A stretch of 64,000 nucleotides of DNA from Burkholderia ubonensis (GTDB taxonomy: Bacteria; Pseudomonadota; Gammaproteobacteria; Burkholderiales; Burkholderiaceae). The stretch covers positions 148,918 through 212,917 of the forward strand of contig NZ_CADFEB010000014.1 of assembly GCF_902833085.1 (NCBI RefSeq), given 5' to 3'. Each line of letters begins with the position of its first letter. Position 1 is the first letter of the stretch. The notes beneath the pieces are model-generated. The model saw only the letters and a program-made list of their open reading frames with translations. It made no database searches and was not told where the DNA came from. The position numbers and the translations under genes are program-made. Shown here piece after piece: positions 45,541-54,096 of this stretch.

Positions 45541-47397
45541 TCACACCGTCGGCACCGCCGCGCGATCGAGGCTGCGCAGGAACGTGTCGGCAGCCTGATA
45601 GCCGACCACCCGCCCGATTTCCTTGCCGTTGCGATCGAAGAAGATGATCCCGGGCGGACCGAACAGGTTGAAGCGCTTCAGCAGCGCCTGATCATCCGGA
45701 CTGTTGGCGGTGACGTCTGCGCGCACCAGGTGCAATTGCGCGAGCCTCGCCTGCACGCGCGAATCGGTGAAGGTCAGATGCTCCATCTCCTTGCAGCTCA
45801 CGCACCAGTCGGCGTAGAAATCGAGCATCACCGGCTGGCCCGACGTCTTCAGCAACGCATCGAGCTCGCCATTCGACCCCACTGACGCAAAAGCCGGGCT
45901 TTCCTGCGCGCCCGGCGCACCGGCCGCGGGCGAACCGGCCACGGACGCGGTCGTGCGCGCGGCAAGCACCGCCAGCGGCTTGACGGGATCGGTCGAGCCC
46001 GCGGCGAGGCCGACGAGCAGCGTGGCCGCCCAGATCGCCAGCGCCGCGCCGAGCCCGCGCCCGAGGCGCCGCCAGATCGACGGCGTGCCCGCGTGCGGCG
46101 TGAACAGGCCGAGCGCGGCCGCCGCGACGAGCAGCCACAACGCGGCCAGGATCATCCGGAACGCCCCGCCGAGCACCGGCCAGACGATCCACAACGCGGC
46201 CGCGAGCAGCACGATGCCGAAGAACACCTTCACGCCGTCCATCCATGCACCCGCGCGCGGCAGCAACGTGCCCGCGCCGACGCCGACGATCAGCAGCGGC
46301 ACGCCGAGCCCCAGCCCCATCGCGAACAGCGCCGCGCCGCCGAGCAGCGCGTTGCCGGTATGCGCGATGAACGCGAGCACCGCGAACAGCGGCGCCGTCA
46401 TGCAGGCGCCGACGACGAGCGCCGACAGCGCGCCCATCGCCGCGACCGCCGCGAAGTGGCCGCCCTTGTGGCCGGTCGTCGCGTTGGCGGCGCCGTTCTG
46501 CCAGCGCTGCGGCAGCGCGATGTCGACGCCGGAAATCAGCGATGCCGCGAAGGCCGTCAGCAGCACGCCGAAGCTGCCCAGCACCCACGGGTTCTGCAGC
46601 CATGCCCCGAGACTCTGCCCGACCAGCGCGGCGGCGATCCCGAGCACCGTGTAGACGAGCGCCATGCCGATCACGTAGGTCAGCGACAGCGCGAAGCCGC
46701 GTGCGTGCGTCACGCGCGTACCCTGGCCGATGATGATCGCCGATACGATCGGAATCATCGGATAGGAGCAGGGCAGGAGGCTCAGCACGACGCCCGCGAC
46801 GAAATACAGTGCGACGACCGTGAAGAAGCCCTGGCCTTCGAGCAGCGACTGCGCATAATCGGCGCTCGTGATCTTGTCGAGCCAGCTGCCGGCCGCCTCG
46901 TCGCGACCGGCCGGCGAGGCCGCTGCCGGGGACACCGCGCCCAGCGCGTCGCCGCTCACCTTCACGACATGCTCGGCCGGCGGATAGCAGATCCCTTCGT
47001 CCGCGCATCCCTGCGACGTCACCGCGAGTTCGAACGCCCCGGCTGCCTGCTTGATCGGCACGTGGATCACCACGTCGCCGCGGTAGGTCTCGACGTTCTT
47101 CTGGAACGTCTGGTCGAACTTCACATGGCCCGCGGGCAGCTGCGGCTCGCCGAGCGTCGCCTGGCCGCTCTTGACCGCGAACGCGAACCGCTCCCGATAC
47201 AGGTAATAGCCGTCCGCGACCTTGAAGCGCACATCGACCTGACCCGGCGACTCGCTGGCGCTGAACTTGAACGCCACCGACGGATCGAGGAAATCGTCGG
47301 CGGCCCGGGCGAGCGACATGCCGCCCAGCGTGAACGCGAGGAGTGACAGCAGCAGCGCGAGGAGCCGCAACGCATGGATGCGCGCGCGAAGAGCCAT
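45541..47397 (-). CDS. dsbD: Thiol:disulfide interchange protein DsbD
   Basis: DsbD carries electrons from cytosolic thioredoxin to periplasmic DsbC and cytochrome c thiols. The 618-residue protein has a signal peptide, an N-terminal immunoglobulin-like domain with the pair in GCADEGICYPP, a transmembrane core with LLPCSYPMIPIVSAIII and VVGACMTAPLF, and a C-terminal thioredoxin domain with YADWCVSCKEMEH. The ATG at 47397 (MALRARIHALRLLALLLSLL) is used; another ATG four codons upstream overlaps the cutA stop. Placed 4 nt after cutA. Confidence 0.95.
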   Translation of the reverse strand: MALRARIHALRLLALLLSLLAFTLGGMSLARAADDFLDPSVAFKFSASESPGQVDVRFKVADGYYLYRERFAFAVKSGQATLGEPQLPAGHVKFDQTFQKNVETYRGDVVIHVPIKQAAGAFELAVTSQGCADEGICYPPAEHVVKVSGDALGAVSPAAASPAGRDEAAGSWLDKITSADYAQSLLEGQGFFTVVALYFVAGVVLSLLPCSYPMIPIVSAIIIGQGTRVTHARGFALSLTYVIGMALVYTVLGIAAALVGQSLGAWLQNPWVLGSFGVLLTAFAASLISGVDIALPQRWQNGAANATTGHKGGHFAAVAAMGALSALVVGACMTAPLFAVLAFIAHTGNALLGGAALFAMGLGLGVPLLIVGVGAGTLLPRAGAWMDGVKVFFGIVLLAAALWIVWPVLGGAFRMILAALWLLVAAAALGLFTPHAGTPSIWRRLGRGLGAALAIWAATLLVGLAAGSTDPVKPLAVLAARTTASVAGSPAAGAPGAQESPAFASVGSNGELDALLKTSGQPVMLDFYADWCVSCKEMEHLTFTDSRVQARLAQLHLVRADVTANSPDDQALLKRFNLFGPPGIIFFDRNGKEIGRVVGYQAADTFLRSLDRAAVPTV

Positions 47398-47401
47398 ACC
47401 G

Positions 47402-47728
47402 TTAAACATGAAATAGACGTTGTGTTTCGCCCGCCACCCACTGGCCGTACTTCGGCGCGGCCGCCGCTTGCCAGGAGACGATTTCGGGCGTGTCGTAAGG
47501 ATGGTGCGACTGGATGAAGCGCTCCAGCTCGAGCGAGCGCACCGGGCTCGTCTTGAACAGCAGCTGGATTTCCTCGGCCGTTTCGACCTTGCCTTCCCAG
47601 TGATAGCGCGACCGGATCGCGCCGAGCTGCGACACGCAGGCGGCAAGCCGCGCGGCCAGCGCGCCGTCGGCGAGCGCGTCGGCGGTCGCCTCATCCGGCA
47701 CCGTCGTCAGCATCAGCACCACGACCAT
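47402..47728 (-). CDS. cutA: Divalent-cation tolerance protein CutA
   Basis: A 108-residue trimeric CutA1 protein, linked to copper tolerance in E. coli. Landmarks: MLTTVPDEATADALADGALA, YHWEGKVETAEEIQLLFKTS and HPYDTPEIVSW. The ATG at 47728 has GGAGG upstream. The cutA-dsbD pairing is the classic cut operon order. Confidence 0.95.
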   Translation of the reverse strand: MVVVLMLTTVPDEATADALADGALAARLAACVSQLGAIRSRYHWEGKVETAEEIQLLFKTSPVRSLELERFIQSHHPYDTPEIVSWQAAAAPKYGQWVAGETQRLFHV

Positions 47729-47851
47729 TCGCGCACCTCCAGTTTCGTTCGCCGGCGCATTCGCCAGCTGTTTGCTCCGTATCGTAGCGCACCCTGCGCG
47801 ATGGTGCCGGCGGCCGCCTGCGACAATCGACCGCATTCCGAGACCGCCAAG

Positions 47852-47883
47852 CAAAAAGGGCCAAGCAAATGCTTGACCCTTTT
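47852..47883 (-). terminator. Terminator at the end of the ribosomal alpha operon
   Basis: Minus strand: AAAAGGGTCAAGCA-TT-TGCTTGGCCCTTTTT hairpin, 25 bp past the rplQ stop; T-tract downstream. Confidence 0.95.
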
Positions 47884-47908
47884 CTGTTACTGCGACGTAC
47901 CGGGAAGC

Positions 47909-48304
47909 TTATTCAGCTTCTTGCACGTTTTCCGTTTCGTCGACTTCCGGACGATCCAGCAGTTCGACCAGTGCCATCGGTGCGTTGTCGCCGACGCGGA
48001 AGCCGAACTTCAGGATGCGCAGGTAGCCGCCCGGACGGTTCGCGAAACGCGGACCGAGCACGTCGAACAGCTTCGCTACCGAGTCGCGATCGCGCAGGCG
48101 GTTGAACGCCAGGCGACGGTTCGCGAGCGACGGCTTCTTGCCGAGCGTGATCAGCGGCTCGACGACCTTACGGAGTTCCTTCGCCTTCGGCAGCGTCGTC
48201 TTGATGACTTCGTGCTCGATCAGCGAGTTGGACATGTTGCGGAGCATTGCCAGACGGTGGCTGCTCGTGCGGTTCAGTTTCCGCAGACCATGACGATGGC
48301 GCAT
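47909..48304 (-). CDS. rplQ: 50S ribosomal protein L17
   Basis: A 131-residue L17 near the peptide exit tunnel. MRHRHGLRKLNRTSSHRLAM is the family signature, followed by NSLIEHEVIKTTLPKAKELR. Slightly longer than E. coli L17 (127). It is the last gene of the alpha operon but is separated from rpoA by 138 bp that contain a terminator-like hairpin. Confidence 0.98.
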   Translation of the reverse strand: MRHRHGLRKLNRTSSHRLAMLRNMSNSLIEHEVIKTTLPKAKELRKVVEPLITLGKKPSLANRRLAFNRLRDRDSVAKLFDVLGPRFANRPGGYLRILKFGFRVGDNAPMALVELLDRPEVDETENVQEAE

Positions 48305-48376
48305 TTCAGTTTCCTTGATTCAAAGTTTTGATCCAGCTCTTCTATCGCACCTGCAGGGGTGCACGGGCCGGTAACG

Positions 48377-48419
48377 AAAAAAAGCAAGATGCGGATTCTA
48401 AAGGAAAATCCGCATCTTG
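48377..48419 (-). terminator. Terminator-like hairpin between rpoA and rplQ
   Basis: Minus strand: a perfect 13-bp stem CAAGATGCGGATT / AATCCGCATCTTG with a 9-nt loop, followed by C and seven T residues. It has every mark of an intrinsic terminator although rplQ follows in the same direction; it may attenuate rplQ or act as a processing site. Confidence 0.85.
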
Positions 48420-48442
48420 GCCAGTTACAGCAACAACCGGGC

Positions 48443-49420
48443 TTACTTGTCGAGACCAGCCGGCGGCCAGTTCTCGAGCTTCATGCCCAGCGTGAGACCG
48501 CGGGAAGCAAGTACTTCCTTGATCTCGTTGAGCGACTTGCGACCGAGGTTCGGCGTCTTCAGCAGCTCGTTTTCCGTGCGCTGGATCAGGTCGCCGATGT
48601 AGTAGATGTTCTCGGCCTTCAGGCAGTTCGCCGAACGAACCGTCAGCTCGAGATCGTCCACCGGACGCAGCAGGATCGGATCGATCTGCGGTGCGCGCGA
48701 CGGTGCTTCCGCTGCCGTCTCCGTGCCTTCCAGTGCCGCGAACACGGACAGCTGGTCGACCAGGATGCGCGCCGATTGACGGATCGCCTCTTCCGGCGTG
48801 ATCACGCCGCTCGTCTCGATGTTCATCACGAGCTTGTCGAGGTCGGTACGCTGCTCGACGCGCGCGCTTTCGACTGCGTAGCTCACGCGGCGAACCGGCG
48901 AGAACGATGCGTCGAGGACGATGCGGCCGATGATCTTGGCCGTGTCTTCGCCATAGCGACGCACGTTGCCCGGCACATAGCCGCGGCCCTTCTCGATCTT
49001 GATCTGCACGTCGAGCTTGCCGCCCTTCGACAGATGCGCGATCACGTGATTCGGGTTGATGACTTCGCAATCGTGCGCCAGCTCGATATCGGCTGCCGTG
49101 ACGATGCCTTCGCCTTCCTTGCGCAGCGTCACCGTCACTTCGTCGCGGTTGTGCAGCTTGAACACCACGCCCTTCAGGTTCAGCAGCAGGTTGACGACGT
49201 CCTCTTGCACACCGTCAAGCGTCGAATACTCGTGCACCACGCCCGCGATCGTCACTTCGGTCGGCGCGTAGCCAACCATCGACGACAGCAGCACGCGGCG
49301 AAGCGCGTTGCCCAAGGTGTGGCCATAGCCGCGTTCGAACGGCTCCATGACCACCTTCGCGTGGTTCTCGCCCAGCGATTCCACGGCGATGATCTTGGGT
49401 TTCAGCAAACTGGTTTGCAT
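48443..49420 (-). CDS. rpoA: RNA polymerase alpha subunit
   Basis: The 325-residue alpha subunit: N-terminal dimerisation domain (EPFERGYGHTLGNALRRVLL, residues about 27-46) and C-terminal UP-element/activator-contact domain (LRPVDDLELTVRSANCLKAE; LGRKSLNEIKEVLASRGLTL). Length agrees with betaproteobacterial RpoA. Lies in the alpha operon order rpsM-rpsK-rpsD-rpoA-rplQ. Confidence 0.99.
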   Translation of the reverse strand: MQTSLLKPKIIAVESLGENHAKVVMEPFERGYGHTLGNALRRVLLSSMVGYAPTEVTIAGVVHEYSTLDGVQEDVVNLLLNLKGVVFKLHNRDEVTVTLRKEGEGIVTAADIELAHDCEVINPNHVIAHLSKGGKLDVQIKIEKGRGYVPGNVRRYGEDTAKIIGRIVLDASFSPVRRVSYAVESARVEQRTDLDKLVMNIETSGVITPEEAIRQSARILVDQLSVFAALEGTETAAEAPSRAPQIDPILLRPVDDLELTVRSANCLKAENIYYIGDLIQRTENELLKTPNLGRKSLNEIKEVLASRGLTLGMKLENWPPAGLDK

Positions 49421-49491
49421 GGGCTTTCCTTTTCAATACCCTCGGCTCGTTACACCGATAAGGCTGACCGGTAACAACCAGAAAATAAACA

Positions 49492-49533
49492 GCCGAGGCC
49501 CCTCCTTGCGTGACGCAATCGGGGTACCTCGGC
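49492..49533 (-). promoter_or_regulatory. Nested hairpin in the rpsD-rpoA spacer
   Basis: Minus strand: GCCGAGG ... CCTCGGC outer stem with inner CCCC/GGGG and GCGT/ACGC pairs, then TGTTTATTTTC. It begins 12 nt after the rpsD stop. Terminator-like or a processing/attenuation element ahead of rpoA. Confidence 0.6.
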
Positions 49534-49544
49534 CGTCAATCGGA

Positions 49545-50168
49545 TTAACGCGAATACAATTCGACGATCAGGCTTTCGTTGATGTCGCCGGCGATGTCAG
49601 CGCGTTCCGGCATTTGCTTGAACGTACCTTCGAATTTCTTCGCATCGACCGAAACCCAGCTAGCCATGCCGCCTTGCTCGGCCAGCGACAGCGCTTCGAC
49701 GATACGCGCCTGCTTCTTCGCCTTTTCGCGGATCGCAACCACGTCGCCGGCCTTCACTTGCTGCGACGGGACGTTCGCGACGACGCCGTTCACGGTGATC
49801 GACTTGTGGCTCACGAGCTGACGCGCTTCAGCGCGGGTCGAGCCGAAGCCCATGCGGTACACGACGTTGTCGAGGCGCGACTCGAGCAGTTGCAGCAGGT
49901 TTTCACCCGTGTTGCCCTTGCGGCGGTCGGCTTCAGCGAAGTAGCGGCGGAACTGACGCTCCAGCACACCGTAGATGCGCTTGACCTTTTGCTTTTCACG
50001 CAGCTGCGTGCCGTAGTCGGACGTACGTGCGCCCGAGGTACGGCCATGCTGGCCCGGCTTGCTGTCGAGCTTGCACTTGTCGGCGAGCGACCGGCGCGCG
50101 CTCTTCAGGAACAGGTCGGTGCCTTCACGGCGGGACAGCTTGGCCTTAGGGCCGATATAACGTGCCAC
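49545..50168 (-). CDS. rpsD: 30S ribosomal protein S4
   Basis: S4 nucleates 30S assembly by binding the 5' domain of 16S rRNA. The 207-residue protein is the cysteine-poor form. ARYIGPKAKLSRREGTDLFL opens it and the S4 RNA-binding domain is RLDNVVYRMGFGSTRAEARQ. The start is GTG at 50168 with AAAGGA 6 nt upstream; an in-frame ATG six codons earlier would add residues absent from the family. The leader upstream is unusually structured. Confidence 0.97.
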   Translation of the reverse strand: MARYIGPKAKLSRREGTDLFLKSARRSLADKCKLDSKPGQHGRTSGARTSDYGTQLREKQKVKRIYGVLERQFRRYFAEADRRKGNTGENLLQLLESRLDNVVYRMGFGSTRAEARQLVSHKSITVNGVVANVPSQQVKAGDVVAIREKAKKQARIVEALSLAEQGGMASWVSVDAKKFEGTFKQMPERADIAGDINESLIVELYSR

Positions 50169-50193
50169 TTTGCATTCCTTTATCAATCAGTCA

Positions 50194-50291
50194 CGCGGAT
50201 CGCGATCCGCGCTAGTTCGCGCCCTTTGGGGCGAACGGTGGGCTTAGTCAATCAAAAAAGCACAGCCCGTCGACGCAAAGCGGCGACAGGC
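50194..50291 (-). promoter_or_regulatory. Structured leader of rpsD
   Basis: The 140-bp gap between rpsK and rpsD holds three inverted repeats: GCCTGTCG/CGACGGGC followed by TGTGCTTTTTT (50291-50254), GTTCGC...GCGAAC around CCC/GGG (50236-50215) and an 18-bp perfect palindrome CGCGGATCGCGATCCGCG (50211-50194) ending 26 bp before the S4 start. Candidates for terminator/attenuator and S4 autoregulation. Confidence 0.5.
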
Positions 50292-50308
50292 ATTGCGCCA
50301 GCACATCG

Positions 50309-50710
50309 TTAGATGCGGCGACGCTTCGGCGGACGGCAGCCGTTGTGCGGAACCGGAGTGACATCCGAAATCGCGGTGATCTTGATGCCGAGGCCGTGCA
50401 GTGCACGCACTGCCGACTCACGACCCGGGCCCGGGCCCTTGATCCGCACTTCCAGATTCTTCACGCCGTATTCCATCGCCACGCGGCCGGCCGACTCAGC
50501 AGCAACCTGAGCAGCGAACGGCGTCGACTTGCGCGAGCCCTTGAAGCCCTGGCCGCCCGACGTCGCCCATGCCAGTGCATTGCCCTGGCGATCGGTGATC
50601 GTGATGATCGTGTTGTTGAACGACGCGTGAACGTGAACCACGCCTTCAGCGACGTTCTTCTTGACCTTCTTGCGAACGCGTTGCGCCGCGGTGTTCGAAG
50701 CCTTAGCCAT
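50309..50710 (-). CDS. rpsK: 30S ribosomal protein S11
   Basis: A 133-residue platform protein of the 30S subunit. Family signatures: HASFNNTIITITDRQGNALA, GGQGFKGSRKSTPFAAQVAA and the C-terminal DVTPVPHNGCRPPKRRRI. Starts with ATG at 50710, 28 bp after rpsM. Confidence 0.99.
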   Translation of the reverse strand: MAKASNTAAQRVRKKVKKNVAEGVVHVHASFNNTIITITDRQGNALAWATSGGQGFKGSRKSTPFAAQVAAESAGRVAMEYGVKNLEVRIKGPGPGRESAVRALHGLGIKITAISDVTPVPHNGCRPPKRRRI

Positions 50711-50738
50711 TACGTTTTCCTGTAACTGTCAGTTCCGC

Positions 50739-51104
50739 TTACTTCTTCAGCGCTTGCGCTGCACGACGCGGACCCTTGCGAGTACGTGCGTTCGTACGCG
50801 TACGCTGACCGCGCATCGGCAGGCCCTTGCGGTGACGAACGCCACGGTAGCAGCCGAGGTCCATCAGGCGCTTGATGTTCATCGTCACTTCACGGCGCAG
50901 ATCGCCTTCGACGACAAACTTGCCCACTTCTTCACGCAGCTTTTCCAAGTCTGCGTCGGTCAGATCCTTGACCTTCTTCGAAAAATCGACGCCAGCTGCC
51001 ACGCAGATGCTGCGCGAACGGGTGCGGCCGATACCGAAGATGGCCGTCAGGCCGATCTCGGTATGCTGGTGATTCGGGATGTTAACCCCTGCGATACGAG
51101 CCAT
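50739..51104 (-). CDS. rpsM: 30S ribosomal protein S13
   Basis: A 121-residue head protein that touches the P-site tRNA and L5 (intersubunit bridge B1b). Opens MARIAGVNIPNHQHTEIGLT and ends in the basic tail RTNARTRKGPRRAAQALKK; YRGVRHRKGLPMRGQRT is the signature. First ribosomal gene after rpmJ. Confidence 0.99.
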   Translation of the reverse strand: MARIAGVNIPNHQHTEIGLTAIFGIGRTRSRSICVAAGVDFSKKVKDLTDADLEKLREEVGKFVVEGDLRREVTMNIKRLMDLGCYRGVRHRKGLPMRGQRTRTNARTRKGPRRAAQALKK

Positions 51105-51142
51105 TGTTTTTCCTCAAACAAAAAGCGCAAACAAACGCGCGG

Positions 51143-51259
51143 TCAGCCTTGGCGCTGCTTGTGGCGCGGATCCGAGCTGCAGATCACGCGAACGACGCCT
51201 TTGCGCTTGATGATCTTGCAATTGCGGCAAATGCGCTTAACCGATGCCATCACTTTCAT
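51143..51259 (-). CDS. rpmJ: 50S ribosomal protein L36
   Basis: A 38-residue protein, [20 protein letters not shown] and then [18 protein letters not shown]. The zinc ligands of the C+ form (C-x2-C, C and H) are present as CRNC, C and H. It lies between infA and rpsM, the usual place. Confidence 0.98.
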
Positions 51260-51280
51260 GATATTACCCTTTTTTCCAAA

Positions 51281-51499
51281 TCACTTCGCCCGGAACACGA
51301 TCCGCGCACGCGACAGATCGTAAGGCGTCAATTCAACCGTCACCTTGTCGCCCGGGAGAATGCGGATGTAGTGCATCCGCATCTTTCCGGAGATATGCCC
51401 CAACACGACATGGCCGTTTTCCAGCTTCACACGGAAGGTCGCATTCGGGAGGTTTTCGATCACCTCGCCCTGCATCTGGATTACATCGTCCTTGGCCAT
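51281..51499 (-). CDS. infA: Translation initiation factor IF-1
   Basis: A 72-residue S1-fold (OB) protein that binds the 30S A site: MAKDDVIQMQGEVIENLPNA, then RVKLENGHVVLGHISGKMRM and HYIRILPGDKVTVELTPYDL. Location between secY and rpmJ is typical of betaproteobacteria. Burkholderia usually carries a second infA elsewhere; that cannot be tested here. Confidence 0.99.
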   Translation of the reverse strand: MAKDDVIQMQGEVIENLPNATFRVKLENGHVVLGHISGKMRMHYIRILPGDKVTVELTPYDLSRARIVFRAK

Positions 51500-51508
51500 A
51501 GGTCCTTT

Positions 51509-52858
51509 TTAACGCATTGGGATGTTGCCGCCCTTGAAGTTGGCCTTCTTGAGCAGCGACTCATACTGTTGCGACATAACGTACGACTGCACCTGCGCCA
51601 TGAAGTCCATCGTGACGACGACAATGATCAGCAGCGACGTTCCACCAAAATAAAACGGCACGTTCCAGCGCAGCACCAGAAATTCCGGCAGCAGACACAC
51701 GAAGACGATATAGATCGCACCGGCCAGCGTCAGACGCGTGAGGATGCGGTCGATGTATCGCGCAGTCTGCTCGCCCGGACGGATGCCCGGCACGAACGCG
51801 CCGCTCTTCTTCAGGTTATCCGCGGTTTCCCTGCTGTTGAACACCAGCGCGGTGTAGAAGAAGCAGAAAAACACGATTGCCAGCGTGTACAGCAGCACAT
51901 AGACCGGCTGGCCCGGCTTCAGCGCCTCCGCCACGTTATGCAGCGTGTTGGAGAACCAGCTTCCCGACGGCTGCCCCGTGCTGAACCAGCCAAGGATCGT
52001 TGCCGGGAACAGGATGATCGACGATGCGAAGATCGGCGGAATCACGCCCGACATGTTCAGCTTCAGCGGCAGGTGAGACGACTGCCCGCCGTAGATCTTG
52101 TTGCCGACCTGACGCTTCGCGTAGTTCACGAGGATCTTGCGCTGACCGCGTTCGATGAACACGACCAGGTAAGTCACCGCAGCGATCAGAACGACAATGA
52201 TGATCGCCGAGAACGGCCCCATCGAACCCGTCTTCACCAGCTCGAGCAACCCACCGACGGCATTCGGGAACCCTGCTGCGATCCCGCCGAAGATGATGAT
52301 CGAGATACCGTTGCCCAGACCCCGCTCGGTGATCTGCTCACCCAGCCACATCAGGAACATCGTGCCGGTTACCAGCGTCACGACCGTCGTCAGACGGAAC
52401 AGCATGCCGGGGTCGGTGACGAGGCCCGGCTGGTTTTCCAGCGCAGCCGCGATACCGAACGCCTGGAAGGTCGCGAGCACCACGGTGAAATACCGCGTGT
52501 ACTGCGTGATCTTCCGTTGCCCTGCCTGCCCTTCCTTCTTCAGCGCTTCGAGCTGCGGCGAAACGATCGCCATCAGCTGCATGATGATCGACGCCGAGAT
52601 GTACGGCATGATCCCCAGCGCGAAGATCGTGAAGCGGGAAAGCGCGCCACCCGAGAACATGTTGAACATGCCCAGGATGCCGCCCGCCTGGCTCTGGAAC
52701 AGCTTAGCCAGTTGATCCGGATCGATGCCCGGCACGGGGATGTGCGCGCCGATGCGATAGACGATCAACGCCAGGAGCAGGAACATCGCTCGCCGGCGCA
52801 GATCGCCGAATTTCGCCGTGCTTCGACCGGGTTTTGCAAGACTCGGGCTGTTAGCCAA
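51509..52858 (-). CDS. secY: Protein translocase subunit SecY
   Basis: The 449-residue SecY channel has ten membrane helices; plug/gate region HIPVPGIDPDQLAKLFQSQA, cytoplasmic loops GLGNGISIIIFGGIAAGFPN and the C5 loop FNSRETADNLKKSGAFVPGI. The start appears to be TTG at 52858 (ANSPSLAKPGRSTAKFGDLR after fMet), with GGAG 8 nt before; the in-frame ATG six codons upstream adds basic residues not seen in the family. Follows rplO at the end of the spc operon. Confidence 0.97.
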   Translation of the reverse strand: MANSPSLAKPGRSTAKFGDLRRRAMFLLLALIVYRIGAHIPVPGIDPDQLAKLFQSQAGGILGMFNMFSGGALSRFTIFALGIMPYISASIIMQLMAIVSPQLEALKKEGQAGQRKITQYTRYFTVVLATFQAFGIAAALENQPGLVTDPGMLFRLTTVVTLVTGTMFLMWLGEQITERGLGNGISIIIFGGIAAGFPNAVGGLLELVKTGSMGPFSAIIIVVLIAAVTYLVVFIERGQRKILVNYAKRQVGNKIYGGQSSHLPLKLNMSGVIPPIFASSIILFPATILGWFSTGQPSGSWFSNTLHNVAEALKPGQPVYVLLYTLAIVFFCFFYTALVFNSRETADNLKKSGAFVPGIRPGEQTARYIDRILTRLTLAGAIYIVFVCLLPEFLVLRWNVPFYFGGTSLLIIVVVTMDFMAQVQSYVMSQQYESLLKKANFKGGNIPMR

Positions 52859-52902
52859 GTACTTTCTCCGATGCAAATGCTAGAGACGACGCGCTAGGCG
52901 TG

Positions 52903-53337
52903 TCACTCGGCAAACGAACCGCCAGCCGCTTCGATCGCAGCGCGCGCACCCTTGGTGGCACCGAGACCCTTCACGACGATTTTGCGCTTCAGTTCACCGG
53001 TGGCGATGATCTTTGCGCTCTTCGTCAGCTCGCCGACCAGGCCGGCTTGCTTCAGTGCGAGCAGATCGATCTCGTCGACCGGCAGCTTCTCGAGGTCGCC
53101 CAGGCGCACTTCACCGACGAATTCCTTCGTCAGCGACGTGAAGCCGCGCTTCGGCAGACGACGTTGCAGCGGCATCTGACCGCCTTCGAAGCCGACCTTG
53201 TGGAAGCCGCCCGAACGCGATTTCTGACCCTTGTGACCACGGCCAGCCGTCTTGCCGAGGCCCGAACCGATGCCGCGGCCGACGCGACGCTTGGCGTGCT
53301 TGGCGCCAGCTGCCGGCTTCAGGTTATTCAATTCCAT
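52903..53337 (-). CDS. rplO: 50S ribosomal protein L15
   Basis: A 144-residue protein; MELNNLKPAAGAKHAKRRVG and GRGIGSGLGKTAGRGHKGQK are the Gly/Lys-rich L15 N-terminus that threads into 23S rRNA. C-terminal FEGGQMPLQRRLPKRGF is also standard. Lies between rpmD and secY. Confidence 0.99.
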   Translation of the reverse strand: MELNNLKPAAGAKHAKRRVGRGIGSGLGKTAGRGHKGQKSRSGGFHKVGFEGGQMPLQRRLPKRGFTSLTKEFVGEVRLGDLEKLPVDEIDLLALKQAGLVGELTKSAKIIATGELKRKIVVKGLGATKGARAAIEAAGGSFAE

Positions 53338-53365
53338 ATCAACTCCTTGATCCGTAGTCGGCCGC

Positions 53366-53548
53366 TTACGCGATGACCTTAACCAGGTACGAGACCTTGT
53401 TGATCATGCCGCGGACCGCCGGCGTATCCTGCAGCTCGCTAACCGAGTTGAGTCGGCGCAGGCCCAGGCCACGCACGGTCGCGCGGTGCGATTCGCGGGT
53501 CCCGATCAGGCTCTTCACGAGCTGAACCTTGACAGTTTTTTCAGACAT
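53366..53548 (-). CDS. rpmD: 50S ribosomal protein L30
   Basis: A 60-residue protein, [20 protein letters not shown] then [21 protein letters not shown] start at the ATG 53548 rather than one three codons upstream, since the family begins here. Sits between rpsE and rplO. Confidence 0.98.
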
Positions 53549-53563
53549 GGTGACCACCCGGGC

Positions 53564-54082
53564 TTAGCCCAAAATTTCTTCGACGGACTTGCCGCGCTTC
53601 GCCGCGATGTCTGCCGGGGTGGACTGCTTGCGCAGGCCGTCCAGCGTCGCACGGACGAGGTTGTACGGGTTCGTCGAACCGTGGCTCTTCGCCACGACGT
53701 TCTGAACGCCCATCACGTCGAACACTGCGCGCATCGGGCCGCCGGCGATCACACCGGTACCCGCCTTCGCCGGAGCGAGGAGGACTGCCGATGCGCCGTG
53801 CTTGCCGTGCACTTCGTGTTGCAGCGTGCCGTTCTTGAGCGGCACCTTGAACATGTTGCGGCGAGCTTGTTCCATTGCCTTCTGGACGGCAACCGGCACT
53901 TCCTTCGCCTTGCCCTTGCCCATACCGATGCGGCCATCGCCGTCGCCAACCACGGTCAGTGCGGCGAAGCCGAGAATACGGCCACCCTTCACGACCTTGG
54001 TCACGCGGTTGACCGAAATCATCTTTTCGCGAAGGCCGTCGTCGCGCTCGTCAGCCTGAACTTTCGCTTGCATCTTTGCCAT
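53564..54082 (-). CDS. rpsE: 30S ribosomal protein S5
   Basis: A 172-residue accuracy protein (spectinomycin and ram sites). N-terminal dsRBD-like region: [20 protein letters not shown] then [21 protein letters not shown]-terminal [20 protein letters not shown]. Between rplR and rpmD in the spc order. Confidence 0.99.
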
Positions 54083-54096
54083 GACGAATTCCTTCC

